A stretch of 64,000 nt of DNA from Maribacter polysaccharolyticus. Its GTDB lineage: Bacteria > Bacteroidota > Bacteroidia > Flavobacteriales > Flavobacteriaceae. A model generated the notes under the pieces. That model saw only the letters and a program-made list of their open reading frames with translations. It was not told the DNA's origin and ran no database searches. The DNA lies in NCBI RefSeq assembly GCF_028882255.1, contig NZ_JARBUY010000002.1, positions 260,342-324,341 of the forward strand. Reading direction: 5' to 3'. The position numbers were made by a program, and so were the translations under genes. Below are positions 18,917 to 27,662 of the stretch, piece after piece; positions within the stretch are counted from its first letter, which is position 1; each line of letters opens with the position of its first letter.

Positions 18917-21487
18917 TTAAAAGGCCACCCTGAAACTGATGTTCGGGGTAAGGCCCAAAGAGACACTTTCCACCGTTTCAATTTCATCGTTTTCATTTAT
19001 TTGATAATACCTGGTCAAAATATTTTTACGGTCGGTTAAGTTCAAGACGGATGCTCCGGCCGTGGCCTTTATTTTAGGGCTTATCTTAAAATCATAAATC
19101 GCGGAGGCATCGGCCCTAAGATATTCGGGCAATCGACTACTGTTCGGTTTCTGATAGGCAATACTACTAGGGAAAAATCTGTTATCGACCGGATTTTCCG
19201 GGTCAGGTTGCGTATAGGGCTTTCCGGTCTTGTAATTCAGGCTTATTCCGAATTTAAAGTGGTTATGGGTGTAGTTTCCGGCAAAGGATATCGTGTGCCT
19301 GATATCTAAATTGTTCGGAAAGGTAGGTGGGGCGACTTCATCGAAAGTATAGTCGTTCACGTTATAGCCATAGCTGAGCCATGCACTATAATCCCTGGTT
19401 TTTTTATTGATGAGGAATTCCAAGCCTCTTGCGGTATAATTGCCGATCTCCTCATTGAATTGCCCCTCGTTCTGAAAACCTTGGGTTCTGGCACTTATTC
19501 CGGTAACCTCTTTATAAAAGCCCTCGACCCCTATATAAAGACTTTGATGGTCATAATTAAGGCCCAATGAGCCTTGCCTGCTTTTGGTAATGGGTAAAGG
19601 CAATAAGCTGTTTTCAGGGTCTGCGATATACCAACGTCGTTTTTCCACGCCTAGGAAATTTTGTTCCAGATCAACTACCTGATGGGTGGTTTGGTTTTTG
19701 AATTCGCCCTGTAGCTCGATCTTCAGGTTTTTCTGAAATTCATAATTAAGATTAAGCCTGGGTTCTATACGGTATTCCTTAAACGTGTCGAGGTTTTCAT
19801 TATAGTTGAGTCTGGCACCACCACGGGCATAGAAAGTTTTGTTGGGAGACCGATACTCCAATTCAGAAAAAACGGCATGTGTCCGCATCACCACCTTTGA
19901 ATTGTTGCTGTATGGGGGTTCGGTAACATCGGAAAAATTCAATACCCCGGTTTCTGTAAATTGGTACCCGTTAAGCCAATCCAATGATTCTGCCAACTTC
20001 AAGGAGGTATTGATCTTAAGACCTGTTTCAATAACTTCATTTCGCTGCGATAACAACTGGGACGAACCTTCCGAGGTATTCCTCGAATCTAGGTTGTACT
20101 TGGTATAATAGGTATTGAGTTTGGTGTTGAATTTCGTATTCCAGGTACTTTCCAGACTTCCCCCGAAAGAAATATTCGTTTGGTTTAACCGGCTTTGGGT
20201 TTTGCTGGAATCACTAAGGTTTTCCTCAATATAATTGAGATTATTGTTGATGTTGATAAAACTGACCCGAATCTTGTGGTCTGGGTGAATATCGAATAGA
20301 AACTTTCCCGTAAAGTCATAAAAGTAAAAATCCTCGGTCCTTTTGGTATCTTCAGTCTGTCCGGCATCTTCATTGATTTGACTGTCTTGGAATACGCGGG
20401 AAAAAAATTGTTTGTACGTAGGGGTATCAAAAAAATCGGTCAAAGAGCGTCTGGCGGAAAATTGGAAGGCGGTATTTCTGGTCAATGGAACGTCTCCGAA
20501 TATATCCCCATTGATAAGGTTAAAGCCTGCACCACCGTAAAAATCCCCGGTAATTTCATTATTGGTTTCCATATCCAGGACACTACTCACCCCGTCGCCG
20601 TATTGGGCACTTGTACCATTTTTAATCAAGGAGACTTTTTGGGTTAAGTAGGGGTTAAAGGCTGAAATAAGCCCAAAAAAGTGCCCGGATTGGTACATTT
20701 TCATGCCGTCCCAAAGAATAAGGTTTTGGTCATTGGTGCCTCCCCGTACATTGATGTTCGATACGGTTTCATCGATGCTTTCAATGCCAGGAAGCGCTTG
20801 AATGGTTTGTAGGACATCGGGTTCGATCAAACCTGGTAGAATGCCGAAATCTTTGGAAATCATACGAATACTTCCATCGATTTCCTTGTGAAGTCCCGTG
20901 GTTAAAAATTGGGATATGATGACCTCATCGAGTTGTTCGTAATTAAGATCCAACAACAGGACCGTACAGGGGTCGTGCTTTGTTAAATCTTCGGCCGGGA
21001 TGAAAATGGGTTTGAAACCGATATGCTTTATCCGTATAATCGATTTCCTGGGGATGTCCTCCAAAGAAAATCGGCCCTCACTATCCGTAATCAAGGCAAT
21101 ATCGGTCCCTAAAACTTCTACCGAAGAACCCATTACCGTGTTTTGGCTATAATTATCCAAGACGGTTGCACAGATAGCTATCGTAGTGCTTTTGTATAGG
21201 GAATAGTAGCGTTCATCCAGTTTTTTTATCTTTAATGGGGTCTGTTCCTCAATATCGGCAAGGATCGATTTTAGATCTTTTGTAATATCAAGGGTAAGTA
21301 AGGTGTTGTCAATATCCTCGTCAACATAGGAGAATTTTATGTTGAACCTGTTTTCCAGGTTCTTAAGTACCGATGTGAGGGGTAATGATTCGGCATTATT
21401 TTCCTGTGCCATTGTTTTTTGGGGGGTAAAAAACAACAGTAAGCCTATAATAAGTATGAAAAGTGGTTTATGGTGCACTTTCGGCAT
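18917..21487 (-). CDS. STN-domain TonB-dependent receptor (FecA-like signalling receptor)
   Basis: The 856-residue outer-membrane protein has a signal peptide (to about residue 27, KTMAQ), an STN signalling domain (about 35-100, LTSVLKNLENRFNIKFSYVDE), a carboxypeptidase-like domain (about 110-190), a plug with NINVRGGTNDQNLILWDG and a barrel ending in NISFRVAF. An STN domain contacts the FecR anti-sigma factor in the periplasm. It overlaps the fecR-like gene by 20 bases, and an ECF sigma gene lies before that, so the three form a cell-surface signalling operon. The ligand is unknown. Confidence 0.92.
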   Translation of the reverse strand: MPKVHHKPLFILIIGLLLFFTPQKTMAQENNAESLPLTSVLKNLENRFNIKFSYVDEDIDNTLLTLDITKDLKSILADIEEQTPLKIKKLDERYYSLYKSTTIAICATVLDNYSQNTVMGSSVEVLGTDIALITDSEGRFSLEDIPRKSIIRIKHIGFKPIFIPAEDLTKHDPCTVLLLDLNYEQLDEVIISQFLTTGLHKEIDGSIRMISKDFGILPGLIEPDVLQTIQALPGIESIDETVSNINVRGGTNDQNLILWDGMKMYQSGHFFGLISAFNPYLTQKVSLIKNGTSAQYGDGVSSVLDMETNNEITGDFYGGAGFNLINGDIFGDVPLTRNTAFQFSARRSLTDFFDTPTYKQFFSRVFQDSQINEDAGQTEDTKRTEDFYFYDFTGKFLFDIHPDHKIRVSFININNNLNYIEENLSDSSKTQSRLNQTNISFGGSLESTWNTKFNTKLNTYYTKYNLDSRNTSEGSSQLLSQRNEVIETGLKINTSLKLAESLDWLNGYQFTETGVLNFSDVTEPPYSNNSKVVMRTHAVFSELEYRSPNKTFYARGGARLNYNENLDTFKEYRIEPRLNLNYEFQKNLKIELQGEFKNQTTHQVVDLEQNFLGVEKRRWYIADPENSLLPLPITKSRQGSLGLNYDHQSLYIGVEGFYKEVTGISARTQGFQNEGQFNEEIGNYTARGLEFLINKKTRDYSAWLSYGYNVNDYTFDEVAPPTFPNNLDIRHTISFAGNYTHNHFKFGISLNYKTGKPYTQPDPENPVDNRFFPSSIAYQKPNSSRLPEYLRADASAIYDFKISPKIKATAGASVLNLTDRKNILTRYYQINENDEIETVESVSLGLTPNISFRVAF

Positions 21488-22379
21488 AGAACAACACTTT
21501 ATTTCCTTCTGATTTATACTTTAATTGAGAAGGTACGCTAATACTTTGTAACGCCAAAGTTACATCCGTGTTGCTAAAAGTACCGGTGAAAAGTTTGTTC
21601 AAATCAATATTTTGGGTTTGTACGGTAATAGCATGTTGCCTTTGAAGTTCTTCAAATACATATTTTAGGGGAATGCTTTTGAAGGTACTTTCCTTGTTGA
21701 TCCATGAAGGCAATGCCGTATTGGTTTTTTCGGTGGGGATGATTTTCCCGTCGATGACCATGAAAGAGGATCCTGCGGGTAATTTGGTTTCTTTGTCCTG
21801 ATAAGTAACGCTTACCAGGCCTTCAAAGCAGGTTACTTCGAAAATACCCTTGCGATTTTCAACATTGAATTGGGTGCCAAGTACGGCTACCGTACCCTGG
21901 TCTGTTTCTACCGTGAATTTTTTACCTTTGGCGACTTTAAAGAAAGCTTCCCCTTTTAAGGCGACCTTTCTCTTTTTGTCCCACTTTTTGGCGCTGAATG
22001 AAACTTCCGAATCGGCATTCAATATTAATTTTGAAGCATCGGGAAGTGTTATTTCTTCATTTTGGGCGTATTGGGTGGTGAAGGTCTCCTCCAAGGTGTT
22101 CAAATAAAAATAAGACCCGATCATAATGACTACCACTGCGGCAGCAACTTTTAAGAACCTTCTAAAGGGTTTTAAACGAATTACTTTTGTATCGGTCAGG
22201 CTTTGTTTGTTCCTTAAGGCTTCAAGTGCGGTTTCAGTATCGAAATCCGGTGCTTCCAAAGTGTCCGAAGTTTCTATAATGCGTTGATAGGAAGCATACT
22301 CGTCAGATTTTTTGAATGCTGCGAGCTCTTCCTCGGAGAGTTCGTTATTGAGCCATTTTGCCAAGTAATTCTCTTGCAT
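21468..22379 (-). CDS. FecR-family anti-sigma factor
   Basis: The 303-residue inner-membrane protein has a short cytosolic N-terminus (ENYLAKWLNNELSEEELAAF), one membrane span (about 72-92, FLKVAAAVVVIMIGSYFYLN), and a periplasmic FecR domain (NEEITLPDASKLILNADSE onward) with a C-terminal secretin/STN-like end. It should hold the ECF sigma factor until the receptor signals. Its end overlaps the receptor start by 20 bases, and the sigma gene is 77 bases upstream. Confidence 0.93.
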   Translation of the reverse strand: MQENYLAKWLNNELSEEELAAFKKSDEYASYQRIIETSDTLEAPDFDTETALEALRNKQSLTDTKVIRLKPFRRFLKVAAAVVVIMIGSYFYLNTLEETFTTQYAQNEEITLPDASKLILNADSEVSFSAKKWDKKRKVALKGEAFFKVAKGKKFTVETDQGTVAVLGTQFNVENRKGIFEVTCFEGLVSVTYQDKETKLPAGSSFMVIDGKIIPTEKTNTALPSWINKESTFKSIPLKYVFEELQRQHAITVQTQNIDLNKLFTGTFSNTDVTLALQSISVPSQLKYKSEGNKVLFYAESAP

Positions 22380-22456
22380 GATTTCTTGCTTTACTTTTTT
22401 ATAACAATCAAGGTTGAAAAAACCCTACCTGATCGTATTATTTAATTACCTCCGCC

Positions 22457-22969
22457 CTAAATCCCATCAATTTGGTCCCTAAGTGATTTTAAGGCCAGGT
22501 GCATCCGTTTTTCGATGGCCTTGACACTTACCCCCTCCATTTCGGCTATTTCCGCATATTTTTTACCATCGATCCTATTTAATAAAAAGGTGGTACGTTG
22601 GTTTTCCGGTAAGCCGTTTAATGCGGTATCCAGTTTTTTCTTGAACTCATTTTCCTCCATGACATATTCCGGGGTCTCATGATTCGTGGTATTCACCCGG
22701 TCGGCATACTTTAAACGTACTTTTTCAGCCTTTAAAACATTAAGGTAAAGATTGTTCGCTATCGTGTAAACATAGGCTTTGGCTTTGGGGGGTGTTACCT
22801 TGGAACAATTTTCCCAAAGTCGGGTAAAAGCTTCCTGAACGGCATCATAGGCTTTTTCCTCATTGCCGTATTTATAATATATATAGTTGAAAACCGTTTT
22901 GGAATTGGCCCTGAAGAGTTGGCTGTACACCTCTTCATTACATACGTTATCCTTGGTATCTTTATTCAC
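22457..22969 (-). CDS. ECF RNA polymerase sigma factor (FecI-type)
   Basis: The protein has sigma region 2 (FNYIYYKYGNEEKAYDAVQEAFTRLWEN) and region 4 (LPENQRTTFLLNRIDGKKYAEIAEMEGVSVKAIEKRM), with no other domain. It should direct transcription of the linked fecR/receptor pair. The frame is open to a TTG at 22987, but those bases are the end of a TATCTTTG promoter box, so a downstream start is needed. The GTG at 22969 (M-NKDTKDNV) fits, giving 170 residues. The exact start is inferred. Confidence 0.9.
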   Translation of the reverse strand: MNKDTKDNVCNEEVYSQLFRANSKTVFNYIYYKYGNEEKAYDAVQEAFTRLWENCSKVTPPKAKAYVYTIANNLYLNVLKAEKVRLKYADRVNTTNHETPEYVMEENEFKKKLDTALNGLPENQRTTFLLNRIDGKKYAEIAEMEGVSVKAIEKRMHLALKSLRDQIDGI

Positions 22970-22984
22970 AACACTAGTTTGGGA

Positions 22985-22992
22985 CAAAGATA
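22985..22992 (-). promoter_or_regulatory. Candidate -7 promoter element for the ECF sigma gene (TATCTTTG)
   Basis: The minus strand carries an exact TAnnTTTG whose last three bases are the TTG that opens the longest sigma frame. The element therefore both supports a promoter here and argues against that TTG as the start codon. Confidence 0.45.
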
Positions 22993-23074
22993 TTTGAAAA
23001 AAATGAATAATTGGGGTAGGGTATTTTGGAAGTGGGTTGTTTTAAAGGGGTATAAACAAAAATGCCAAACCGAT

Positions 23075-24838
23075 ATGAAAAATTTTTTCAATTACATTTT
23101 TTACGTAAGCCTGTTGGTAATGGGACTAAGTTTCACTTCGTGCCAAGATGAATTTGAATCGTTACCTGATGAAGATGGACAGACCGAATCGATATCCTCC
23201 ACTTCGACCACTGCGAAGTTGATAGAGAATACTACCGCCAATGATGGTTCTTTTGATAATATCGTGGATGCGGCGAGCTGTTTTAGTATTAACTTTCCTT
23301 ATACGGTGAAGGTTAACGGCGTATCATTGACCATCAATGACATCGAAGATTTGGAAAGTATAGAAGAACTTCTTGATGCTGTCGACAACAATGAGGAGCT
23401 TTTGGATATTATTTTTCCCATTACGATCACATTGTCCGATTATTCGGAGCTGACGATAGACGGAATCGATGGTTTTGAGGAAATGGTGGAAGAATGTGTG
23501 GAAGGTGGGGAAGACGATGATATAGAATGTATAGATTTTGTGTATCCGATTACCCTCTACACTTTTGACCTTAATAATGAGGCTACCGGAAATGTGACCG
23601 TGGAAAGCGACATGGAGTTTAGGCTTTTCTTCGCAGGTTTGGATGAAAATGACCTGATAAGTATAGATTTCCCGGTGACTTTGGAACTATATGATGATAC
23701 TACCGTTGTAGTGGAATCAAATGCCGAATTGGCCAATGCCATCGAAAATGCCAAGGATCTTTGTGATGAAGATGATGATGATGATTATAACGATGATGAT
23801 TTTACGCAAGATGAGTTGGTCGATTATTTGGCGGGATGTCCTTGGTTGGTCAAACAAGTAAAAAGGAATGATCAGGACCAGACCGAACTATATTTGGATT
23901 ATGTCTTGAATTTCGAAGAAGATGGGTCGGTATCTGCAACAGATGGTGAAGGTAATGTCTATGGTGGGGCTTGGAGCACCAGGGAAACCGATTTCGCATT
24001 ACTTCTCGATTTGGAATTTGAATCGCTTGAGGTCTTTAATATGGAATGGTTCATATATGAACAAGGGGAAGGATTGGTGAATTTACATGTTAGCGACGGC
24101 AATACGATTATGTTGAGTAAGGCTTGCGATTTAGTCGATGATGACCCCACAACGTTGCGGGAGGCTTTAAAGGAATGCAGTTGGATCATCAAGGAAATAT
24201 ACAACGACGGTGTGGATGTAAAAAGGTTGTTGGGCTATGAATTCAACTTTATGGCAGAAGGTGTTGTAACCCTCAGCAATGGCGATGTGGTTTCTGATGG
24301 GACTTGGGAAGTTTCGACCAATGCACAAGGTAGATTGGTCATGGAGATTACCATGGGTGAAGAACAAAGTGTAAGTTTTGTATGGCCGTTATCCTCTCTT
24401 GATGACGAAAGATTGGAGTTCGAGATTACCGGTACCGATTATGAGTTGGTACTTGAAAGAAACTGTGATGACGATGAAAATGATGGGGACGTAACTTGGA
24501 TCAGGGACCTATTCAGCGATACGCAATGGGAGCTGGCCTTGTTCTCCCAAAATGAAGATCCATTGACCGATGCCTATAGCGATTTCACCTATGAATTCAA
24601 TACCGATGGTACCATTACGGTAATGGACCAGGATTTACTTGCGATCAGTACCGGCAACTGGTATGTGTATCGAAATAGTGAAGGCTACTTGGAAATGATC
24701 ATCCGTTTTGGTTCGGAAAGTAATTTCTATCCATTAGGCAATGATTATCTCATCGTTGAGGTTGTGGAAAATCGTATAGAATTGAAGCATGAGAATGAGT
24801 ACGATGGGTATGAACATCTGGTTTTTGAAAAGAAATAA
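23075..24838 (+). CDS. Large acidic repeat lipoprotein, probably surface exposed
   Basis: The preferred ATG gives a lipoprotein signal with lipobox LSFTSC (Cys at about residue 24) and 587 residues; the longer open frame from 22919 runs into the divergent sigma gene. The mature protein is strongly acidic. It has two N-terminal copies of a module beginning CFSINFPYTV and CIDFVYPITL, each with a second FP(I/V)T-type strand, then an Asp-rich linker (EDDDDDYNDDDF). Three C-terminal modules follow, each with a conserved WxxK/L start and a G(A/T/N)W strand, resembling lipocalin-like repeats. It is divergent from the ECF/FecR/receptor operon and may be a partner. Function unknown. Confidence 0.85.
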   Translation: MKNFFNYIFYVSLLVMGLSFTSCQDEFESLPDEDGQTESISSTSTTAKLIENTTANDGSFDNIVDAASCFSINFPYTVKVNGVSLTINDIEDLESIEELLDAVDNNEELLDIIFPITITLSDYSELTIDGIDGFEEMVEECVEGGEDDDIECIDFVYPITLYTFDLNNEATGNVTVESDMEFRLFFAGLDENDLISIDFPVTLELYDDTTVVVESNAELANAIENAKDLCDEDDDDDYNDDDFTQDELVDYLAGCPWLVKQVKRNDQDQTELYLDYVLNFEEDGSVSATDGEGNVYGGAWSTRETDFALLLDLEFESLEVFNMEWFIYEQGEGLVNLHVSDGNTIMLSKACDLVDDDPTTLREALKECSWIIKEIYNDGVDVKRLLGYEFNFMAEGVVTLSNGDVVSDGTWEVSTNAQGRLVMEITMGEEQSVSFVWPLSSLDDERLEFEITGTDYELVLERNCDDDENDGDVTWIRDLFSDTQWELALFSQNEDPLTDAYSDFTYEFNTDGTITVMDQDLLAISTGNWYVYRNSEGYLEMIIRFGSESNFYPLGNDYLIVEVVENRIELKHENEYDGYEHLVFEKK

Positions 24839-24947
24839 CCTAAAGGGTTGTCCTCGGAACAGTACCAAAATGTAGAAGATGGCAGGTTCGGGATTCCGCT
24901 AATATGACCTTTGTGGAAGTATAAACTTTTTTGCCCCAAATTTTTTT

Positions 24948-24980
24948 GAAAGCACCCACCTAATAAGGGGTGCTTTCTTA
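24948..24980 (+). terminator. Probable terminator between the repeat lipoprotein and ffh
   Basis: GAAAGCACCC at 24948-24957 pairs with GGGTGCTTTC at 24967-24976, followed by a T-rich but interrupted stretch. It lies about 110 bases after the lipoprotein stop. The rest of the 275-base gap holds no gene I can support apart from the ffh promoter. Confidence 0.6.
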
Positions 24981-25056
24981 TTTCTAATTTCCAGGAAGTC
25001 AGGTAGGCTATAAATTGTAAAATCCTGAATAATCGACTATTGTTATTAACACTCCC

Positions 25057-25087
25057 TTGCCTAAGCACGCTATATTTCTTTACTTTG
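25057..25087 (+). promoter_or_regulatory. Candidate ffh promoter (TTG, 20 bases, TTACTTTG)
   Basis: A TTG at 25057-25059 is followed after 20 bases by TTACTTTG at 25080-25087, one base off TAnnTTTG (or an exact TAnTTTG in its last seven bases). The ffh ATG is 26 bases further on. The spacing agrees with the Bacteroidota -33/-7 arrangement. Confidence 0.45.
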
Positions 25088-25113
25088 CAATCCTCCGCTA
25101 ATAAGGAAAGCAT

Positions 25114-26454
25114 ATGTTTGATAATTTAAGCGAAAAGTTAGATAAGGCCCTGCACGTTCTTAAAGGACACGGGCAGATTACGGAAATTAATGTAGCAGAG
25201 ACCACCAAGGAAGTCCGGCGGGCTTTATTGGATGCCGATGTCAATTTTAAGATTGCCAAGGAATTTACCAATAGGGTCAAAGAGAAAGCCTTGGGCGAGA
25301 ATGTACTGACCACTTTGCAACCGGGCCAGTTAATGGTCAAGATCGTTAAGGATGAGCTTACCCAACTTATGGGGGGTGAGACGGAAGGCATCAACCTTTC
25401 AGGTGCGCCTTCGGTCATTTTAATGTCGGGTCTTCAAGGTTCGGGTAAAACTACCTTTTCGGGTAAGTTGGCCAACTATCTAAAGACGAAGAAAACCAAG
25501 AAACCTTTGTTGGTTGCATGCGATGTTTATCGTCCTGCGGCCATTGATCAGTTGCATGTCGTGGGCGACCAAATTGGGGTAGAGGTATTTTCGGACCGTG
25601 ACAACAACGATCCGGTGGCCATTGCCCAAGCTGGTATTGCCCATGCCAAGGCCAATGGTTATAATGTGGTCATCATAGATACCGCAGGTCGTTTGGCGGT
25701 TGATGAGAAGATGATGACCGAGATATCGAACATCCACAATGCCATACAACCCCAGGAAACTTTGTTCGTGGTAGATGCCATGACAGGTCAAGATGCGGTG
25801 AATACGGCGAAGGCCTTTAACGATGTACTTAATTTTGATGGGGTGATCCTTACCAAATTGGATGGTGATACCCGTGGGGGTGCCGCCATTTCGATTAAAT
25901 CAGTGGTCGACAAACCCATTAAGTTCATCGGTACCGGGGAAAAGATGGAAGCAATCGATGTTTTCCATCCTTCACGTATGGCCGATCGTATTTTGGGAAT
26001 GGGCGATGTGATATCCTTGGTTGAAAGGGCCCAAGAACAGTTTGATGAGGAGGAGGCCAGGAAAATCCAGAAAAAGATCGCCAAGAATAAATTCGGTTTT
26101 GACGATTTCCTCAATCAGATCCAACAGATCAAAAAAATGGGGAACATCAAAGACCTTATGGGAATGATCCCCGGAGCCGGAAAGGCTTTAAAAGGGTTGG
26201 ATATCGATGATGACGCCTTTAAACATATTGAAGCGATCATTCATTCGATGACGCCCGAAGAACGGTCCACTCCCTCAAAACTGAATTCGAGCAGGAAAAA
26301 ACGAATTGCCAAAGGTAGTGGTCGATCCATCCAAGAGGTCAATCAATTGTTGAAGCAATTCGACCAAATGAGCAAAATGATGAAAATGATGCAAGGTGGC
26401 GGCGGTAAGAAGATGATGCAAATGATGGGTGGAATGAAAGGAATGCGACCTTAA
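25114..26454 (+). CDS. ffh: Signal recognition particle protein Ffh (SRP54)
   Basis: Ffh binds signal sequences and 4.5S RNA and delivers ribosomes to FtsY at the membrane. The 446-residue product shows the helical N domain (1-90), the G domain with P-loop GLQGSGKTTFSGKLA (about 110-124), DTAGR and TKLDGDTRGGAA, and the Met-rich M domain ending in MMKMMQGGGGKKMMQMMGG. The length is normal. No 4.5S RNA gene was recognised next to it. Confidence 0.98.
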   Translation: MFDNLSEKLDKALHVLKGHGQITEINVAETTKEVRRALLDADVNFKIAKEFTNRVKEKALGENVLTTLQPGQLMVKIVKDELTQLMGGETEGINLSGAPSVILMSGLQGSGKTTFSGKLANYLKTKKTKKPLLVACDVYRPAAIDQLHVVGDQIGVEVFSDRDNNDPVAIAQAGIAHAKANGYNVVIIDTAGRLAVDEKMMTEISNIHNAIQPQETLFVVDAMTGQDAVNTAKAFNDVLNFDGVILTKLDGDTRGGAAISIKSVVDKPIKFIGTGEKMEAIDVFHPSRMADRILGMGDVISLVERAQEQFDEEEARKIQKKIAKNKFGFDDFLNQIQQIKKMGNIKDLMGMIPGAGKALKGLDIDDDAFKHIEAIIHSMTPEERSTPSKLNSSRKKRIAKGSGRSIQEVNQLLKQFDQMSKMMKMMQGGGGKKMMQMMGGMKGMRP

Positions 26455-26662
26455 CAATAGACAATAAACAATTAATAATTAACGATAAACAATGACGGTT
26501 TACCGATAGTGGATTTGGACCAAGGGATTTCAAATGAACAAAGCGATAAGTGAAAAAGTGAAGTCCGGGAAATGGGTAAACCTTTGGTGTACATGATGAA
26601 CAATACCGGTAAGTTTGGAGTCTAATCAATACTGCAAACTGCCTCTGCCAACATAATATAAT
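26455..26662. other. AT-rich spacer between ffh and folD
   Basis: The first 45 bases are a degenerate series of ACAATA/AATTAA-like words (AACAATAGACAATAAACAA and similar). The rest carries short in-frame fragments but no gene I can support. No terminator hairpin is evident after ffh, so read-through into folD is possible. Confidence 0.4.
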
Positions 26663-27547
26663 ATGGAAATTCTAGACGGAAAAAAAATATCAAATCAGAT
26701 AAAAGAGGAAATTGCCGCCGAGGTGGCAAAAATGAGGGAAAATGGGGAGAAAGTCCCTCATTTGGCGGCCATAATCGTTGGTAATGATGGGGCTAGCCTT
26801 ACTTATGTCGGCAGTAAAGTGCGTTCGTGCAAACGGGTAGGCTTTGAATCTACATTGGTTCAAATGCCGAGTACCACCTCGGAAATCGAATTGTTAAAGA
26901 AGATCGAAGAGCTGAACAAGAATGATGACATAGACGGATTTATCGTGCAGTTGCCCTTACCGGACCAAATAGATACCCAAAAGGTAATCATGGCCGTGGA
27001 TCCCGATAAGGACGTCGATGGTTTCCACCCCACTAATTTTGGTAAAATGGCGTTGGATATGAGTACCTTCATTCCTGCGACACCGTTCGGGATTTTGGAA
27101 TTGATTGAGCGTTATGGGGTAGAGACCCAAGGTAAGCATACCGTTGTGATCGGAAGAAGCCATATTGTGGGCCGTCCTATGAGTATCTTAATGGGGCGTA
27201 AAGGATTTCCCGGAAATTCAACCGTGACCCTAACCCACAGTAGAACAAAGAACATAACCCAAATCACTTCCCAAGCCGATATCATTATCTCCGCCTTGGG
27301 CGTACCCAAATTCTTAAAGGCCGAAATGGTCAAGGATGATGTGGTCATTATCGATGTAGGGATCACGCGAGTGCCCGATGATACCAAGGAAAAAGGATAT
27401 TACATCACTGGGGATGTAGATTTTGAGAATGTCAGCAAAAAGGCCTCCTATATCACTCCTGTACCTGGTGGGGTTGGTCCAATGACCATAGCCATGTTGT
27501 TGAAAAACACCTTATTGGCGCGCGAAAGACATAGAAGTAGAAAGTAA
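26663..27547 (+). CDS. folD: Bifunctional methylenetetrahydrofolate dehydrogenase/cyclohydrolase
   Basis: FolD interconverts 5,10-methylene-, methenyl- and 10-formyl-tetrahydrofolate using NADP. The 294-residue product shows the catalytic-Lys region (YVGSKVRSCKRVGF, where the Tyr/Lys pair lies), VQLPLPDQID, DPDKDVDGFHPTNFGKM, VVIGRSHIVGRPMSILM (nucleotide binding) and TPVPGGVGPMTIAMLLKNT. It is normal in length and followed at once by a strong terminator. Confidence 0.98.
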   Translation: MEILDGKKISNQIKEEIAAEVAKMRENGEKVPHLAAIIVGNDGASLTYVGSKVRSCKRVGFESTLVQMPSTTSEIELLKKIEELNKNDDIDGFIVQLPLPDQIDTQKVIMAVDPDKDVDGFHPTNFGKMALDMSTFIPATPFGILELIERYGVETQGKHTVVIGRSHIVGRPMSILMGRKGFPGNSTVTLTHSRTKNITQITSQADIIISALGVPKFLKAEMVKDDVVIIDVGITRVPDDTKEKGYYITGDVDFENVSKKASYITPVPGGVGPMTIAMLLKNTLLARERHRSRK

Positions 27548-27550
27548 TAA

Positions 27551-27582
27551 AAAAAAGCCTCATTGATTTGAGGCTTTTTTTT
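27551..27582 (+). terminator. Rho-independent terminator after folD
   Basis: AAAAAAGCCTCA at 27551-27562 pairs with TGAGGCTTTTTT at 27569-27580 around TTGATT, with T continuing to 27582. It starts three bases after the folD stop. Confidence 0.92.
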
Positions 27583-27662
27583 GGACGAATTTTTAAAGTA
27601 ATACAGGAAACAAATGACTACTTTGAACTACTAAATATCAAATTAAAACAAATAAGAATAGT

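Noticed and set aside
22919-23074. N-terminal extension of the repeat lipoprotein
   Set aside because: It overlaps the divergent sigma gene and its promoter, and ATG 23075 gives a clean lipoprotein signal.
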